Source: an uncultured Gemella sp. (GTDB lineage Bacteria; Bacillota; Bacilli; Staphylococcales; Gemellaceae). Taken from it: a stretch of DNA of 42,331 nt. The notes below the pieces were generated by a model. It searched no databases. It had not been told where the DNA came from and worked only from the letters and a program-made list of their open reading frames with translations. The position numbers and the translations under genes were made by a program. Shown here in pieces: positions 34,091 to 42,331 of this stretch (positions are counted from its first letter, which is position 1; each line of letters opens with the position of its first letter). The DNA is taken from assembly GCA_900555985.1 (NCBI GenBank), contig USNF01000009.1, positions 1 to 42,331 of the forward strand, written 5' to 3'.

Positions 34091-35540
34091 TATATTTTCC
34101 CCTTTCTTTTAAAAAGTTTTTTTGTAGGTCAGTCATTGAATTTTTGTATGATTCTTCATAATCATATAATCCTGCAACATAATGACCATTAAAGCAATCC
34201 ATACATAATCCTGTATATGGGCCTTCATAATTTAAACCTATTGACTCTATTAAACCTTCTTCACTTAAAAAGCCTAAAGAATCTGCTCCAATAATTTCAC
34301 AAATTTCATCCTGTGTTTTATTTGCTGATATTAATTCTTCTGTTGTTGAAATATCAATTCCATAGAAACTTGGGAAAATTAGCGGTGGTGCAGCTATTCT
34401 AACGTGAACTTCTCTTGCTCCAGCCTCTTTTAATAATTGTACTATTCGTTTACTTGTAGTTCCCCTTACAATAGAGTCATCAACAAGAACAATACTTTTA
34501 CCACGTACTACACTTTTTACTGCTGATAATTTCATTCTAACCCCTTGTTCTCTTAACTCTTGAGTAGGTTGAATAAATGTTCTAGCTACATATTGATTTT
34601 TAATTAGACCCATCTCATACGGTAATCCACTTGCTTCAGCATATCCACTTGCAGCAGATAACGATGAATTTGGAACACCGATAACCATATCTGCATCAGG
34701 TGTTGGTTGTTCTTTTGCGAGACGTCTACCTGTATTTTTTCTTGCAGTGTGCACATTCACTCCTGCAATATCTGAATCAGGTCTTGCAAAATATACATAC
34801 TCCATTGCAGCAATTGCTACTGATGTATCTTCAGTGTATTTCTCTAATCTAATTCCGTTATCATCAATAACAACTAACTCTCCTGCTCCAACATTACACA
34901 CAAATTCTGCTCCAACAACATCAATTGCACATGTTTCACTAGCTGCAACATAAGCTCCATTTTTCATTTTTCCAATAGCTAATGGTCTTAAACTATTTGG
35001 ATCAACTGCACCATATAAACCATCTTTTGTAAGGATAAGGAATGTGAATCCACCTTTAATTTTGTTTAAACTCTCCTTAATTTGTTCCTTTAGAGTTTCT
35101 TTAGTACTTCTGCGTATAAGATGAATTAATACTTCAGTATCTGATGATGAATGAAAAATTGCTCCGTCTTCTTCTAATTCTTTTCTTAATGTTTTAGCAT
35201 TAATTAAATTACCATTGTGACAAAGACCGACACTCATATCATAAAAATGAAATAAAAATGGTTGTATATTTTGAATATTGTTACTTCCTGATGTTGCATA
35301 TCTTACGTGACCAATTGCACTAGTTCCAGTTAATATTTCCAATTTTTCCTTATTTTTAAAAACTTCAGATACTAATCCTAAGTCTCTATGTCCGTGTAAA
35401 ATATCTCTATCTGTTGCTACTATTCCAGCTCCTTCTTGGCCACGATGTTGTAAACTGTGTAATCCAAAATAAGTAACATTACTTGCCTCTGGATGGCCCC
35501 ATATTCCAAACACACCGCATTCTTCATTAAGCCCTCGCAT
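34083..35540 (-). CDS. purF: Amidophosphoribosyltransferase
   Basis: A 485-residue committed-step enzyme (PRPP and glutamine to phosphoribosylamine). A 7-residue propeptide MRGLNEE precedes the N-terminal nucleophile C8. The PRPP loop VLVDDSIVRGTT is at 351-362. B. subtilis PurF binds a 4Fe-4S cluster through Cys 236, 382, 437 and 440. By eye the equivalents here are A244, S391, C446 and C449, so two ligands are gone and a normal cluster is unlikely. Its start lies 14 bases inside purC and has GGAG 9 bases upstream. Confidence 0.95.
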   Translation of the reverse strand: MRGLNEECGVFGIWGHPEASNVTYFGLHSLQHRGQEGAGIVATDRDILHGHRDLGLVSEVFKNKEKLEILTGTSAIGHVRYATSGSNNIQNIQPFLFHFYDMSVGLCHNGNLINAKTLRKELEEDGAIFHSSSDTEVLIHLIRRSTKETLKEQIKESLNKIKGGFTFLILTKDGLYGAVDPNSLRPLAIGKMKNGAYVAASETCAIDVVGAEFVCNVGAGELVVIDDNGIRLEKYTEDTSVAIAAMEYVYFARPDSDIAGVNVHTARKNTGRRLAKEQPTPDADMVIGVPNSSLSAASGYAEASGLPYEMGLIKNQYVARTFIQPTQELREQGVRMKLSAVKSVVRGKSIVLVDDSIVRGTTSKRIVQLLKEAGAREVHVRIAAPPLIFPSFYGIDISTTEELISANKTQDEICEIIGADSLGFLSEEGLIESIGLNYEGPYTGLCMDCFNGHYVAGLYDYEESYKNSMTDLQKNFLKERGKYNE

Positions 35541-36234
35541 CTTCTAATCTCCTTAAAACTTCTTCGTAAGCTTCCATTACAGAACCTAAATCTCTTCTGA
35601 ATCTATCTTTATCCAGTTTTTCATTTGTGTCTTTATCCCATAAACGACATGTATCTGGAGAAATTTCATCAGCTAAAATAATTTTTCCGTTTTTGTCTTT
35701 TCCAAATTCGATTTTAAAATCAACTAATACTAGATTTGCTTCTAAGTATAGTTTTTGTAAAAGTGAATTAATTTTTAGTGCTTGCTCTTTAATATTAGAA
35801 AGTTCTTCTTCTGTTACTATACCCAATGCAACCGCATGATCATCATTTATTAAAGGATCATTTAATTCATCATTTTTATAACTTAATTCAAAAACCGGTT
35901 TATTAAGTTTTTTACCTTCTTCAATTCCATATTTTTTTGCCATTGAACCAGCTACTATATTTCTAACAATAACTTCTAACGGAATTATAGTTACATGTTT
36001 ACAAATTTGGTCAGTTTCATTAACTTTTTTTATAAAATGAGTCTCGACTCCTGATTTTTCAAGATATTCAAAGATAAGTGATGTAATAGTATTATTAAAT
36101 ACACCTTTACCTTCAAACTCCTCTTTTTTAACACCATTGAATGCTGTTGCACTATTTTTATAATGCACATATATTTCATCATTATTCTCACATTCAAATA
36201 ATTGCTTCGCTTTTCCTTCATATAATAATTTCAT
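35527..36234 (-). CDS. purC: SAICAR synthetase
   Basis: A 235-residue phosphoribosylaminoimidazole-succinocarboxamide synthase that joins CAIR and aspartate. It has the family start KLLYEGKAKQLFEC, EVIVRNIVAGSM near 88-99 and DEISPDTCRLWD near 190-201. It begins 1 base after the purL stop and overlaps purF by 14 bases. Confidence 0.96.
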   Translation of the reverse strand: MKLLYEGKAKQLFECENNDEIYVHYKNSATAFNGVKKEEFEGKGVFNNTITSLIFEYLEKSGVETHFIKKVNETDQICKHVTIIPLEVIVRNIVAGSMAKKYGIEEGKKLNKPVFELSYKNDELNDPLINDDHAVALGIVTEEELSNIKEQALKINSLLQKLYLEANLVLVDFKIEFGKDKNGKIILADEISPDTCRLWDKDTNEKLDKDRFRRDLGSVMEAYEEVLRRLEDARA

Positions 36235-36235
36235 T

Positions 36236-39200
36236 TTATTTTTCCCCTTTGAAATAATTTACACCATTTTTAAAGATATCTTGTTTAACTTTTATTGTAT
36301 TAGTTTTGTATAAAGTATCACCATATCTTTCACTATGACCCATTTTTCCTAATATTAGTCCATTTTCACTTACTAATCCTTCAGCGGCTAATAACGAACC
36401 ATTTGGATTGAATTTACCATTTAACGTTGCATTTCCATTAAAGTCACAGTATTGGAACGCAATTAGATGTTTAAATTTATCAATATTTAATCCTACTACT
36501 TTACCTTCACCATGACTAAATACTATCTCATGTTCATCACCAATGTTAAAATCCTGTAACCAAGGTGAATTTGTATTTGACACCCTAGTAAATGCAGTTG
36601 TTGAAATATGTTCATAGCTGTCATTTCTATATAAAGTTAGATCATCTTTGTCCAATTCACGTACTTCTCCATATGGAAGCAATCCTGATTTAAGTAAAGC
36701 TTGGAATCCATTACAGATACCTAATATTAATTTTTTCTCAGCTAAGTGTTGGTGTATAGCCTCTTTAACTTTTTCATTTTTTAAGAAATTAACTATATAT
36801 TTTGCACTACCATCAGGTTCATCACCACTTGAAAAACCACCTGGGAATATTATAATATGAGATTTTTTAATTTCATTTACAAATTCATCAATTGATTCTT
36901 CAATATCATTTTCTCTTGCATTTCTTATAACAACTGTTGTTGGAGTAGCACCAGCATCTATAAATGCTTTTTCACTATCATACTCACAGTTTGTTCCTGG
37001 AAATACAGGTATTACAACCTTAACATCTTCAACATATTCTGGATAATATTTACGCTCATTATTTTCAGTATGTAGGTTTTCTACTGTTCCTTTATCCTCA
37101 TTTTGATAAATAGGATATATTTCATTCAATGTAGAAGTGTATGCATCATAAATATCCTTATGCATAAATACTTCATTATTTATAATTATTCTATTACTTA
37201 CTTTACCTATTTCTTCAAAAGGTAAATCTGAATTTGATTCTACTATTATTGAAGCTGGATCAAAATTAAGTATATTTTCTTTATTTACCTCAAAACCTAA
37301 GTCATTACCTAATGACATTTTAACTAAAGAAGCTGCTATACTTCCTTCCTCTTGTACATAAGCAGATACAATTTTTCCTTCTTTAATATATTTATGGACC
37401 AATTCATAGTTATCTATTGTACTAGCAATATTTGGATAACCTTTTTCATCTTTGACTACTGGAATATAGTAAAGTTTGTTCCCAACATTTTTTAATTCCG
37501 GAGTAATTACATCATTAATTTTAATAGGAGCACATGCAAATGAAATTAATGTTTCTACTACATTTAAATCATTAAAAGTACCAGACATACTATCTTTTCC
37601 ACCAATACTTGGACGTCCAATTTCTTGCTGTGCATAAATACTTCCTAGTAAACTTTGCGTAACTTTACCCCATTTAGTTTCATCTTTACCAAGTTTTTCA
37701 AAATATTCTTGGAATGAGAAATATAAGCTCTCTTTTGTTCCACCAACAGCATATACTTTTGCAACTGATTCAAGTACTGCATAAATTGATGATAAAAATG
37801 GTGAATAATGAGAGATTTTTGGAATAAATCCATATGTTAAGATAGTTGCAGTATCACTAGTAGAATGTAGTGTAGGTAATGCTTGAACACTAGCTTGAAC
37901 TGGCGTAAGTTTATGTTTACCTGCAAAAGGCATTAATACTGTTGAAACACCGATAGATGAATCAAATCTAGATGCTAATCCCTTTTGACAAGTAACATTT
38001 AGCTCACCTAATTCTGATAAAATATTTTTGCGACTAACCTCTTTATTTTCAAATGGATTACTTGACTTGTTATCTACTAATTTTGCTTTTGTATGTTGTC
38101 TTACACCACTTGTTTCTAAGAAATCAGCACTCATATCAACTACTTTTTCATCGTAGTAGTACATTTCTAATCTTCGTCTATCAGTTACAGTTGCCACATG
38201 AGCATATTCAATATTCTCTTTTTCACACTCTCTAACAAAAGCTTCATAATCTTTCTTATCTATAGCAACTGACATACGTTCTTGTGATTCACTTGTTGCA
38301 AGTTCTGTAGCATTTAATCCATTATATTTTGTTAATACTTTATCTAAATGTATTTCAATTCCATCTGATAATTCACCAATAGATACACAAACACCACCAG
38401 CCCCAAAGTCGTTACATTTTTTAATTAATTTTGTAACTTCAGGTTTTCTGAACAATCTTTGAAGTTTTCTTTCCTCTGGTGCATTACCTTTTTGAACCTG
38501 GCTAGACATAGTTTCTAAAGAATCATTAGTATGTTCCACACTTGAACCACTTGCTCCTTGAATACCATCACGACCTGTTCTACCACCAATCATAACAACA
38601 ATATCACCAGCAACTAACGTTTCTCGCTTATAATCACCTTCTTTTACTGCCCCTACAACTGCTCCAACTTCCATATGTTTTGCTACATAACTATCATCAT
38701 ATAACTCTCTTACAAATGTTGTCGCAAGACCTATTTGATTTCCGTAAGATGAATTACCATGTGCAGTTCCTTTTGATATTTCTACTTGAGGTAGTTTATG
38801 TTTTAGAGTATCTTCTCTTTTTTGTAGTATATTACCACTACCTGAAATACGCATAGCTTGATAAACATAACTACGACCTGATAGCGGGTCTCTAATTGCC
38901 CCACCTATACATGTACTAGCACCCCCAAATGGCTCAATCTCACTTGGATGGTTATGTGTTTCATTTTTAAACTGAATTAACCAACGCTCCTCTTTACCTT
39001 TATTTTTAATTGTTGTAAAGAATGAACATGCATTAATTTCTTCACTTACTTCTATATTTTGATCTTTTAAAATACCTACATGATATTTACCAATAATACT
39101 AGCCATATCCATTAAAGTAATAGGTTTATTGTTTCTACCTAGTTCATCTCTAACTTTTAAGTAGTAATCATATGCATCCTGCATTTCTTTTCTAAATAAT

Positions 39201-39910
39201 TCAGATTCAATATTTACTTCATCTAACACTGTTTCAAAAGTAGTATGTCTACAGTGGTCACTCCAGTAACAATCAAGAACATAAATTTCTGTTTCAGTAG
39301 GAATACGCCCCTCTGTTCTAAAATATTTCTGAATAAATTCTAAATCCTCAATATTCATAGCTAAAGAAAACTCTTTTTTTAATTCTTCAAGCTGCTCTTT
39401 TGAATACTCTAGAAAACCTATTAATTGTTTTAAAGGTTTAGGTTCAGTATTTAAAGTAAACTCAAGGACATTTAAATCTTTAACACGCGCCTCTATTGGA
39501 TTAACTAAATATTCCTCAATCATTTTTAATTGTTCATTAGTTAACTTCTTATTAAAAATAACTAGCTTACCACTTCTAACAGTTGCTTCACTTTTTGAGT
39601 TCAACAACTTCAAACACTGAGTTGCACTATCTGCTCTTTGATCGTATTGTGCAGGTAAAACTTCATAAGCAAAGTACTTCCCATCTTCTAAATCAATACT
39701 TTCAAAAACATCATCAACAACAACTTCAGAAAATACAGAAGTTTTAGCTAGTTTATATGTTTCATCATCAATATTATATATATCGTAGATTACGTATACT
39801 TCAACTGAATCCAAACCTAAAGAATATTCAACATTTAGTGATTCTTTAAGTTGTAATTCTTCTTTATTATATCCTTCACGTTTCCTTACAAAAATTCTCT
39901 TGTTACTCAT
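36236..39910 (-). CDS. purL: FGAM synthase, single-chain PurL with fused glutaminase
   Basis: A 1,224-residue large-form PurL as in proteobacteria and streptococci: N-terminal PurS-like domain, FGAM synthetase core with two AIR-synthetase-like halves (FKNETHNHPSEIEPFGGAST near 315-334), and a C-terminal class I glutaminase with its nucleophile Cys in LGICNGFQAL near 1065 and the His/Glu pair in KMGHSERYGD near 1205. This explains why purS and purQ are absent. Of two adjacent ATGs the second is used because it is 5 bases from AGGAGG. The start overlaps the purK stop by 8 bases. Confidence 0.97.
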   Translation of the reverse strand: MSNKRIFVRKREGYNKEELQLKESLNVEYSLGLDSVEVYVIYDIYNIDDETYKLAKTSVFSEVVVDDVFESIDLEDGKYFAYEVLPAQYDQRADSATQCLKLLNSKSEATVRSGKLVIFNKKLTNEQLKMIEEYLVNPIEARVKDLNVLEFTLNTEPKPLKQLIGFLEYSKEQLEELKKEFSLAMNIEDLEFIQKYFRTEGRIPTETEIYVLDCYWSDHCRHTTFETVLDEVNIESELFRKEMQDAYDYYLKVRDELGRNNKPITLMDMASIIGKYHVGILKDQNIEVSEEINACSFFTTIKNKGKEERWLIQFKNETHNHPSEIEPFGGASTCIGGAIRDPLSGRSYVYQAMRISGSGNILQKREDTLKHKLPQVEISKGTAHGNSSYGNQIGLATTFVRELYDDSYVAKHMEVGAVVGAVKEGDYKRETLVAGDIVVMIGGRTGRDGIQGASGSSVEHTNDSLETMSSQVQKGNAPEERKLQRLFRKPEVTKLIKKCNDFGAGGVCVSIGELSDGIEIHLDKVLTKYNGLNATELATSESQERMSVAIDKKDYEAFVRECEKENIEYAHVATVTDRRRLEMYYYDEKVVDMSADFLETSGVRQHTKAKLVDNKSSNPFENKEVSRKNILSELGELNVTCQKGLASRFDSSIGVSTVLMPFAGKHKLTPVQASVQALPTLHSTSDTATILTYGFIPKISHYSPFLSSIYAVLESVAKVYAVGGTKESLYFSFQEYFEKLGKDETKWGKVTQSLLGSIYAQQEIGRPSIGGKDSMSGTFNDLNVVETLISFACAPIKINDVITPELKNVGNKLYYIPVVKDEKGYPNIASTIDNYELVHKYIKEGKIVSAYVQEEGSIAASLVKMSLGNDLGFEVNKENILNFDPASIIVESNSDLPFEEIGKVSNRIIINNEVFMHKDIYDAYTSTLNEIYPIYQNEDKGTVENLHTENNERKYYPEYVEDVKVVIPVFPGTNCEYDSEKAFIDAGATPTTVVIRNARENDIEESIDEFVNEIKKSHIIIFPGGFSSGDEPDGSAKYIVNFLKNEKVKEAIHQHLAEKKLILGICNGFQALLKSGLLPYGEVRELDKDDLTLYRNDSYEHISTTAFTRVSNTNSPWLQDFNIGDEHEIVFSHGEGKVVGLNIDKFKHLIAFQYCDFNGNATLNGKFNPNGSLLAAEGLVSENGLILGKMGHSERYGDTLYKTNTIKVKQDIFKNGVNYFKGEK

Positions 39911-40946
39911 CATTACCTCCTAAAATAACATTTCCGTAAAAATTAATATGTCCAATCTTTCTATTTAGCCTTGGTTCTTTCTCATATAAGTGTAAATATC
40001 CCAGCTTTTTAGTAATTAAATTTTTAAAATACTCTTCATCTTGACCAAGAATATTATATAAAGTCGTCTCTCTGTTTTCTATTTTACCAACTCTCAATCC
40101 ACAAATAGCTTCAATATGTGCTCTAAACTGACTTTTTGTAGCAGATTGCATTGTAATATGTCCTGAATTATGAACACGAGGTGCTATTTCGTTAAAAATT
40201 ACTTTCCCATTACTTATAAAAAATTCTACAGTTAAAACACCGTAATAATCGATATTTTCTAGAATTTTTCTAGTATATTCTATTGCCAATTCTTCTTGAT
40301 ATTTTGTTGCAGATGTAGGTACCTTAGATCTATATAAAATATTATTTCTATGTTCATTTTCAACGACTGCAATTATTTGTACTTCATATTTATCTTTAGA
40401 AGCAACAACAGAAATTTCTTTATCTAAAGAAATAAACTCTTCTAATATAGTTTGTGATTCAATCTCTTCTTTTTTAGAAATTTTCTTTTGTCCTTTTCCA
40501 TCATAACCAAATCTCAATGTTTTCATTAAATAAGTTTGATTTATATCAATATCTGTATTATCTTCAACATGTATATAGTTAACAGTTGGAATATCTAACT
40601 TTCTAGCAAATTCTTTTTCATAGTACCTATGCTGAGTTGTTCTTAAAACTGAAGCACTTTGAACAAAATTATATTTCTTTTCAAGTTTTTCTAAGCTATC
40701 AGCATCTATATTTTCAAATTCAAATGTAATTACATCACTTTGCTTACATAATTCTTCTATTTTATCGTAATCATCAAAGCTAGCTTCAATAAACTTATCA
40801 CTAAAAATTCTAGCACAACACTCTGGGCTTGGATCTAAAATCGCTATTTTATATCCCATTTCTTTGGCACTCATAGCCAACATTCTACCTAACTGCCCAC
40901 CACCAATTATTCCAATAGTTTGTCCTGGTAATATTGTTTTTATCAT
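39903..40946 (-). CDS. purK: 5-(carboxyamino)imidazole ribonucleotide synthase
   Basis: A 347-residue ATP-grasp enzyme that carboxylates AIR with bicarbonate to N5-CAIR. The N-terminal GIIGGGQLGRML motif is at about 12-23, and EIAPRVHNSGHIT near 248-260 is the family ATP-grasp signature. It overlaps the purE end by 4 bases (ATGA) and purL by 8 bases. Confidence 0.96.
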   Translation of the reverse strand: MIKTILPGQTIGIIGGGQLGRMLAMSAKEMGYKIAILDPSPECCARIFSDKFIEASFDDYDKIEELCKQSDVITFEFENIDADSLEKLEKKYNFVQSASVLRTTQHRYYEKEFARKLDIPTVNYIHVEDNTDIDINQTYLMKTLRFGYDGKGQKKISKKEEIESQTILEEFISLDKEISVVASKDKYEVQIIAVVENEHRNNILYRSKVPTSATKYQEELAIEYTRKILENIDYYGVLTVEFFISNGKVIFNEIAPRVHNSGHITMQSATKSQFRAHIEAICGLRVGKIENRETTLYNILGQDEEYFKNLITKKLGYLHLYEKEPRLNRKIGHINFYGNVILGGNDE

Positions 40947-41419
40947 AATTTCATTTCTTCCAATACTATTCTTTCTTGTTCTCGTTTGAACTCTTCATAC
41001 TTATTAGCATATTTTTCATCATTAATTCCTAAAATTGATAAAGCACTAATTGCTGCATTTTTTGCTCCAGCTACTCCTATTGCCATAGTTAAGACTGGAA
41101 CCCCTGCTGGCATCTGTACTATAGAATATAATGAATCTACTCCACTTAAAACACTCGATTTAATAGGTACTCCTATAACTGGTAATGTAGTCATAGATGC
41201 TACCATTCCAGGAAGATGTGCTGCACCTCCAGCTGCTGCTATAATCAAACTGTAACCATTTATTTTGGCATTTTTAGAAAAATCAACAAGTAAATCTGGT
41301 GTTCTATGTGCACTAACAACTTTCTTATCATAAGGTATTTCAAATTCATCTAATAATTTACAAGTTTCAACCATTGTTGTATAATCCGAATTTGAACCCA
41401 TTATAACTGCTATTCTCAT
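40943..41419 (-). CDS. purE: N5-CAIR mutase (class I PurE)
   Basis: A 158-residue class I PurE that converts N5-CAIR to CAIR together with PurK. GSNSD is at 8-12, H38 lies in VSAHRTP and AAGGAAHLPGMVA follows near 60-72. First gene of the purine operon, with an AAGGAG site 9 bases before the ATG and a leader of about 78 bases that carries two PurBox-like motifs. Confidence 0.97.
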   Translation of the reverse strand: MRIAVIMGSNSDYTTMVETCKLLDEFEIPYDKKVVSAHRTPDLLVDFSKNAKINGYSLIIAAAGGAAHLPGMVASMTTLPVIGVPIKSSVLSGVDSLYSIVQMPAGVPVLTMAIGVAGAKNAAISALSILGINDEKYANKYEEFKREQERIVLEEMKL

Positions 41420-41443
41420 ACATTAAGCTCCTTTTTTGTATTT

Positions 41444-41497
41444 AAAGTTCGTTTTTAAAGCCTTATAAGAAAGATTTTAATTATAACGTCCGTTTAT
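41444..41497 (-). promoter_or_regulatory. Two PurBox-like motifs in the purE leader
   Basis: On the minus strand AAAAACGAACTTT (41444-41456) matches the PurR box AWWWCCGAACWWT at 12 of 13 positions. ATAAACGGACGTT (41485-41497) matches at 10 of 13. Both point the same way, with centres 41 bases apart, about four helical turns. The second sits at the expected transcription start. I see no guanine-riboswitch fold in the leader. Confidence 0.55.
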
Positions 41498-41503
41498 ACT
41501 CTC

Positions 41504-41532
41504 ATTATACTCCTTTGATTTATTTTTTTCAA
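41504..41532 (-). promoter_or_regulatory. Promoter of the purine operon
   Basis: On the minus strand TTGAAA (41527-41532), a 17-base spacer and TATAAT (41504-41509). The start of transcription is expected near 41497. Confidence 0.8.
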
Positions 41533-41604
41533 GTATAAACATAAATAGAAATCGAATTTAATTATAAAATTACAGTAAATTTAAAATAAAATCTTAACTA
41601 TAAA

Positions 41605-41640
41605 AAAAGATAAAATCATAAAACTATGATTTTATCTTTT
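41605..41640. terminator. Terminator after the transporter gene
   Basis: A perfect 16-base stem AAAAGATAAAATCATA/TATGATTTTATCTTTT with a 4-base loop, 5 bases past the stop of the transporter gene. It separates that gene from the purine operon. Confidence 0.85.
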
Positions 41641-41644
41641 AAAT

Positions 41645-42331
41645 TTATACCTCTTCTATTTTAGTTGCTATTATCGTACCTATTAGTGCAAAAATTGCTG
41701 ATACATAAAATACATAAGATGTATTTAAATCCCAAATTGCTCCCATTATATATAACCCAACTGTCATACTTAGTTGAAAACAAATTGCTGTATATAGATT
41801 TTGCATATCTATAATTTTTCCTCTATTATATCTTTTATCCAATATCAATATGAATGCAATATGTGCTGCAGCAAAAGTTAATGCATGTAATGTTTGCATT
41901 AAAGTAAATACATATATATTGTGAAATATTGCTAACATTAACCATCTAACTATTGCAGCAACCCCAGAAAATACCAATAAATTAGTAGGTTTAATTTTAC
42001 TAACTATTTTTTTAGAAAAAATAAAGAATAATATTTCTGCTATAACTGAAATATTTAATATTAAACCAGAAATCCATTTAGCTGAGATATTCATACTATC
42101 TAGGTAAATTGCATTATAATTATTATATGCAGTATGAGATAATTGATAAATAAATATAACTAAAATTAGTAAAAATGCATTTTTATCCTTTAAAACCCAA
42201 CTATATAATTTTTCATTCTTTGTAGTTTTAACTGATTCTTTTCCTAATGTTTTTACTAAATTTGGTTGTGGTAAAAACATAAATATAGTATAAATAGATA
42301 CTAAAAATATAAGTATGTAATAAAGTGAATC
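41645..42331 (-). CDS. Major facilitator transporter, C-terminal part (gene runs off the window)
   Basis: The frame is open through the right edge of the window, so the true start lies outside; an ATG at 42280 is probably internal. About 228 residues are visible, with seven hydrophobic segments. The second half resembles the MFS_1_like/PPP family (HcaT- and LacY-like): RWLMLAIFHNIYVFTLMQTL followed by HALTFAAAHIAFI, and a C-terminal GLYIMGAIWD. The substrate is unknown. It is followed by a clear terminator and is not part of the purine operon. Confidence 0.8.
   Translation of the reverse strand, partial: DSLYYILIFLVSIYTIFMFLPQPNLVKTLGKESVKTTKNEKLYSWVLKDKNAFLLILVIFIYQLSHTAYNNYNAIYLDSMNISAKWISGLILNISVIAEILFFIFSKKIVSKIKPTNLLVFSGVAAIVRWLMLAIFHNIYVFTLMQTLHALTFAAAHIAFILILDKRYNRGKIIDMQNLYTAICFQLSMTVGLYIMGAIWDLNTSYVFYVSAIFALIGTIIATKIEEV

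Noticed and set aside
41420..41500. Guanine or other purine riboswitch in the purE leader
   Set aside because: The leader of about 78 bases lacks the conserved three-way-junction core and has no terminator hairpin.

Overview
This is an AT-rich (roughly 30% GC by eye) piece of a low-GC Firmicutes (Bacilli) chromosome. Almost all of it is core metabolism and housekeeping, with no phage, transposon, CRISPR array, rRNA or tRNA that I can recognise. Some features look staphylococcal: the order xerD-scpA-scpB-rluB-srrA-like, murT-gatD and CodY. Others look streptococcal: a single-chain PurL of about 1,220 residues, a MutX-type NUDIX enzyme and a catalytically degenerate XerD-like protein. That mixture fits a Gemella-like member of the Bacilli best. 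This assignment is an inference from gene content, not from a marker gene.

Layout: (1) 1-175 is a short regulatory segment full of inverted repeats, with a terminator. (2) 180-4311, minus: clpX-lon-engB, the protein quality control and ribosome-assembly GTPase block. (3) 4532-6765: a CPBP membrane protease (minus) and a class I aminotransferase (plus), divergently transcribed. (4) 6804-12512, minus: xerD-like, scpA, scpB, rluB, a ResD/SrrA-type response regulator without its kinase, and the murT-gatD lipid II amidation pair, probably one operon. (5) 12719-14335, minus: a NUDIX hydrolase with an extra N-terminal region, and a DUF1275 membrane protein. (6) 14552-15695, plus: a small YjzD-like membrane protein, mutX and an FlK-like thioesterase. 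(7) 15771-20338, minus: iscS/nifZ-thiI-trmFO (tRNA modification), then codY with its own promoter and a near-consensus CodY box. (8) 20541-22247, minus: cmk-plsC-hotdog thioesterase. (9) topB (minus) diverges from a nucleoside deoxyribosyltransferase gene (plus). (10) 25168-41419, minus: purA on its own promoter, then the long purine operon purE-K-L-C-F-M-N-H-D-B-fhs. (11) 41645 to the window end: a 5'-truncated major facilitator gene.

The purine operon encodes every step from PRPP to IMP, because PurL carries its own glutaminase domain and therefore needs no purS or purQ. It adds purB (used in both IMP and AMP synthesis) and fhs, which supplies the 10-formyl-THF used by PurN and PurH. purA, just downstream, makes adenylosuccinate from IMP. 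CGAAC-centred PurBox-like motifs lie in the purE leader and over the purA -35.

I do not see a wholly new defence or mobile system. The points most worth a second look are these. The XerD-like protein has lost most of the recombinase active site, while the usual xerC-hslV-hslU slot between trmFO and codY is empty. The PurF has lost two of the four Fe-S cysteines. The SrrA-like regulator lacks its kinase gene. There is a CodY autoregulatory site. The left edge carries a cluster of nested inverted repeats.
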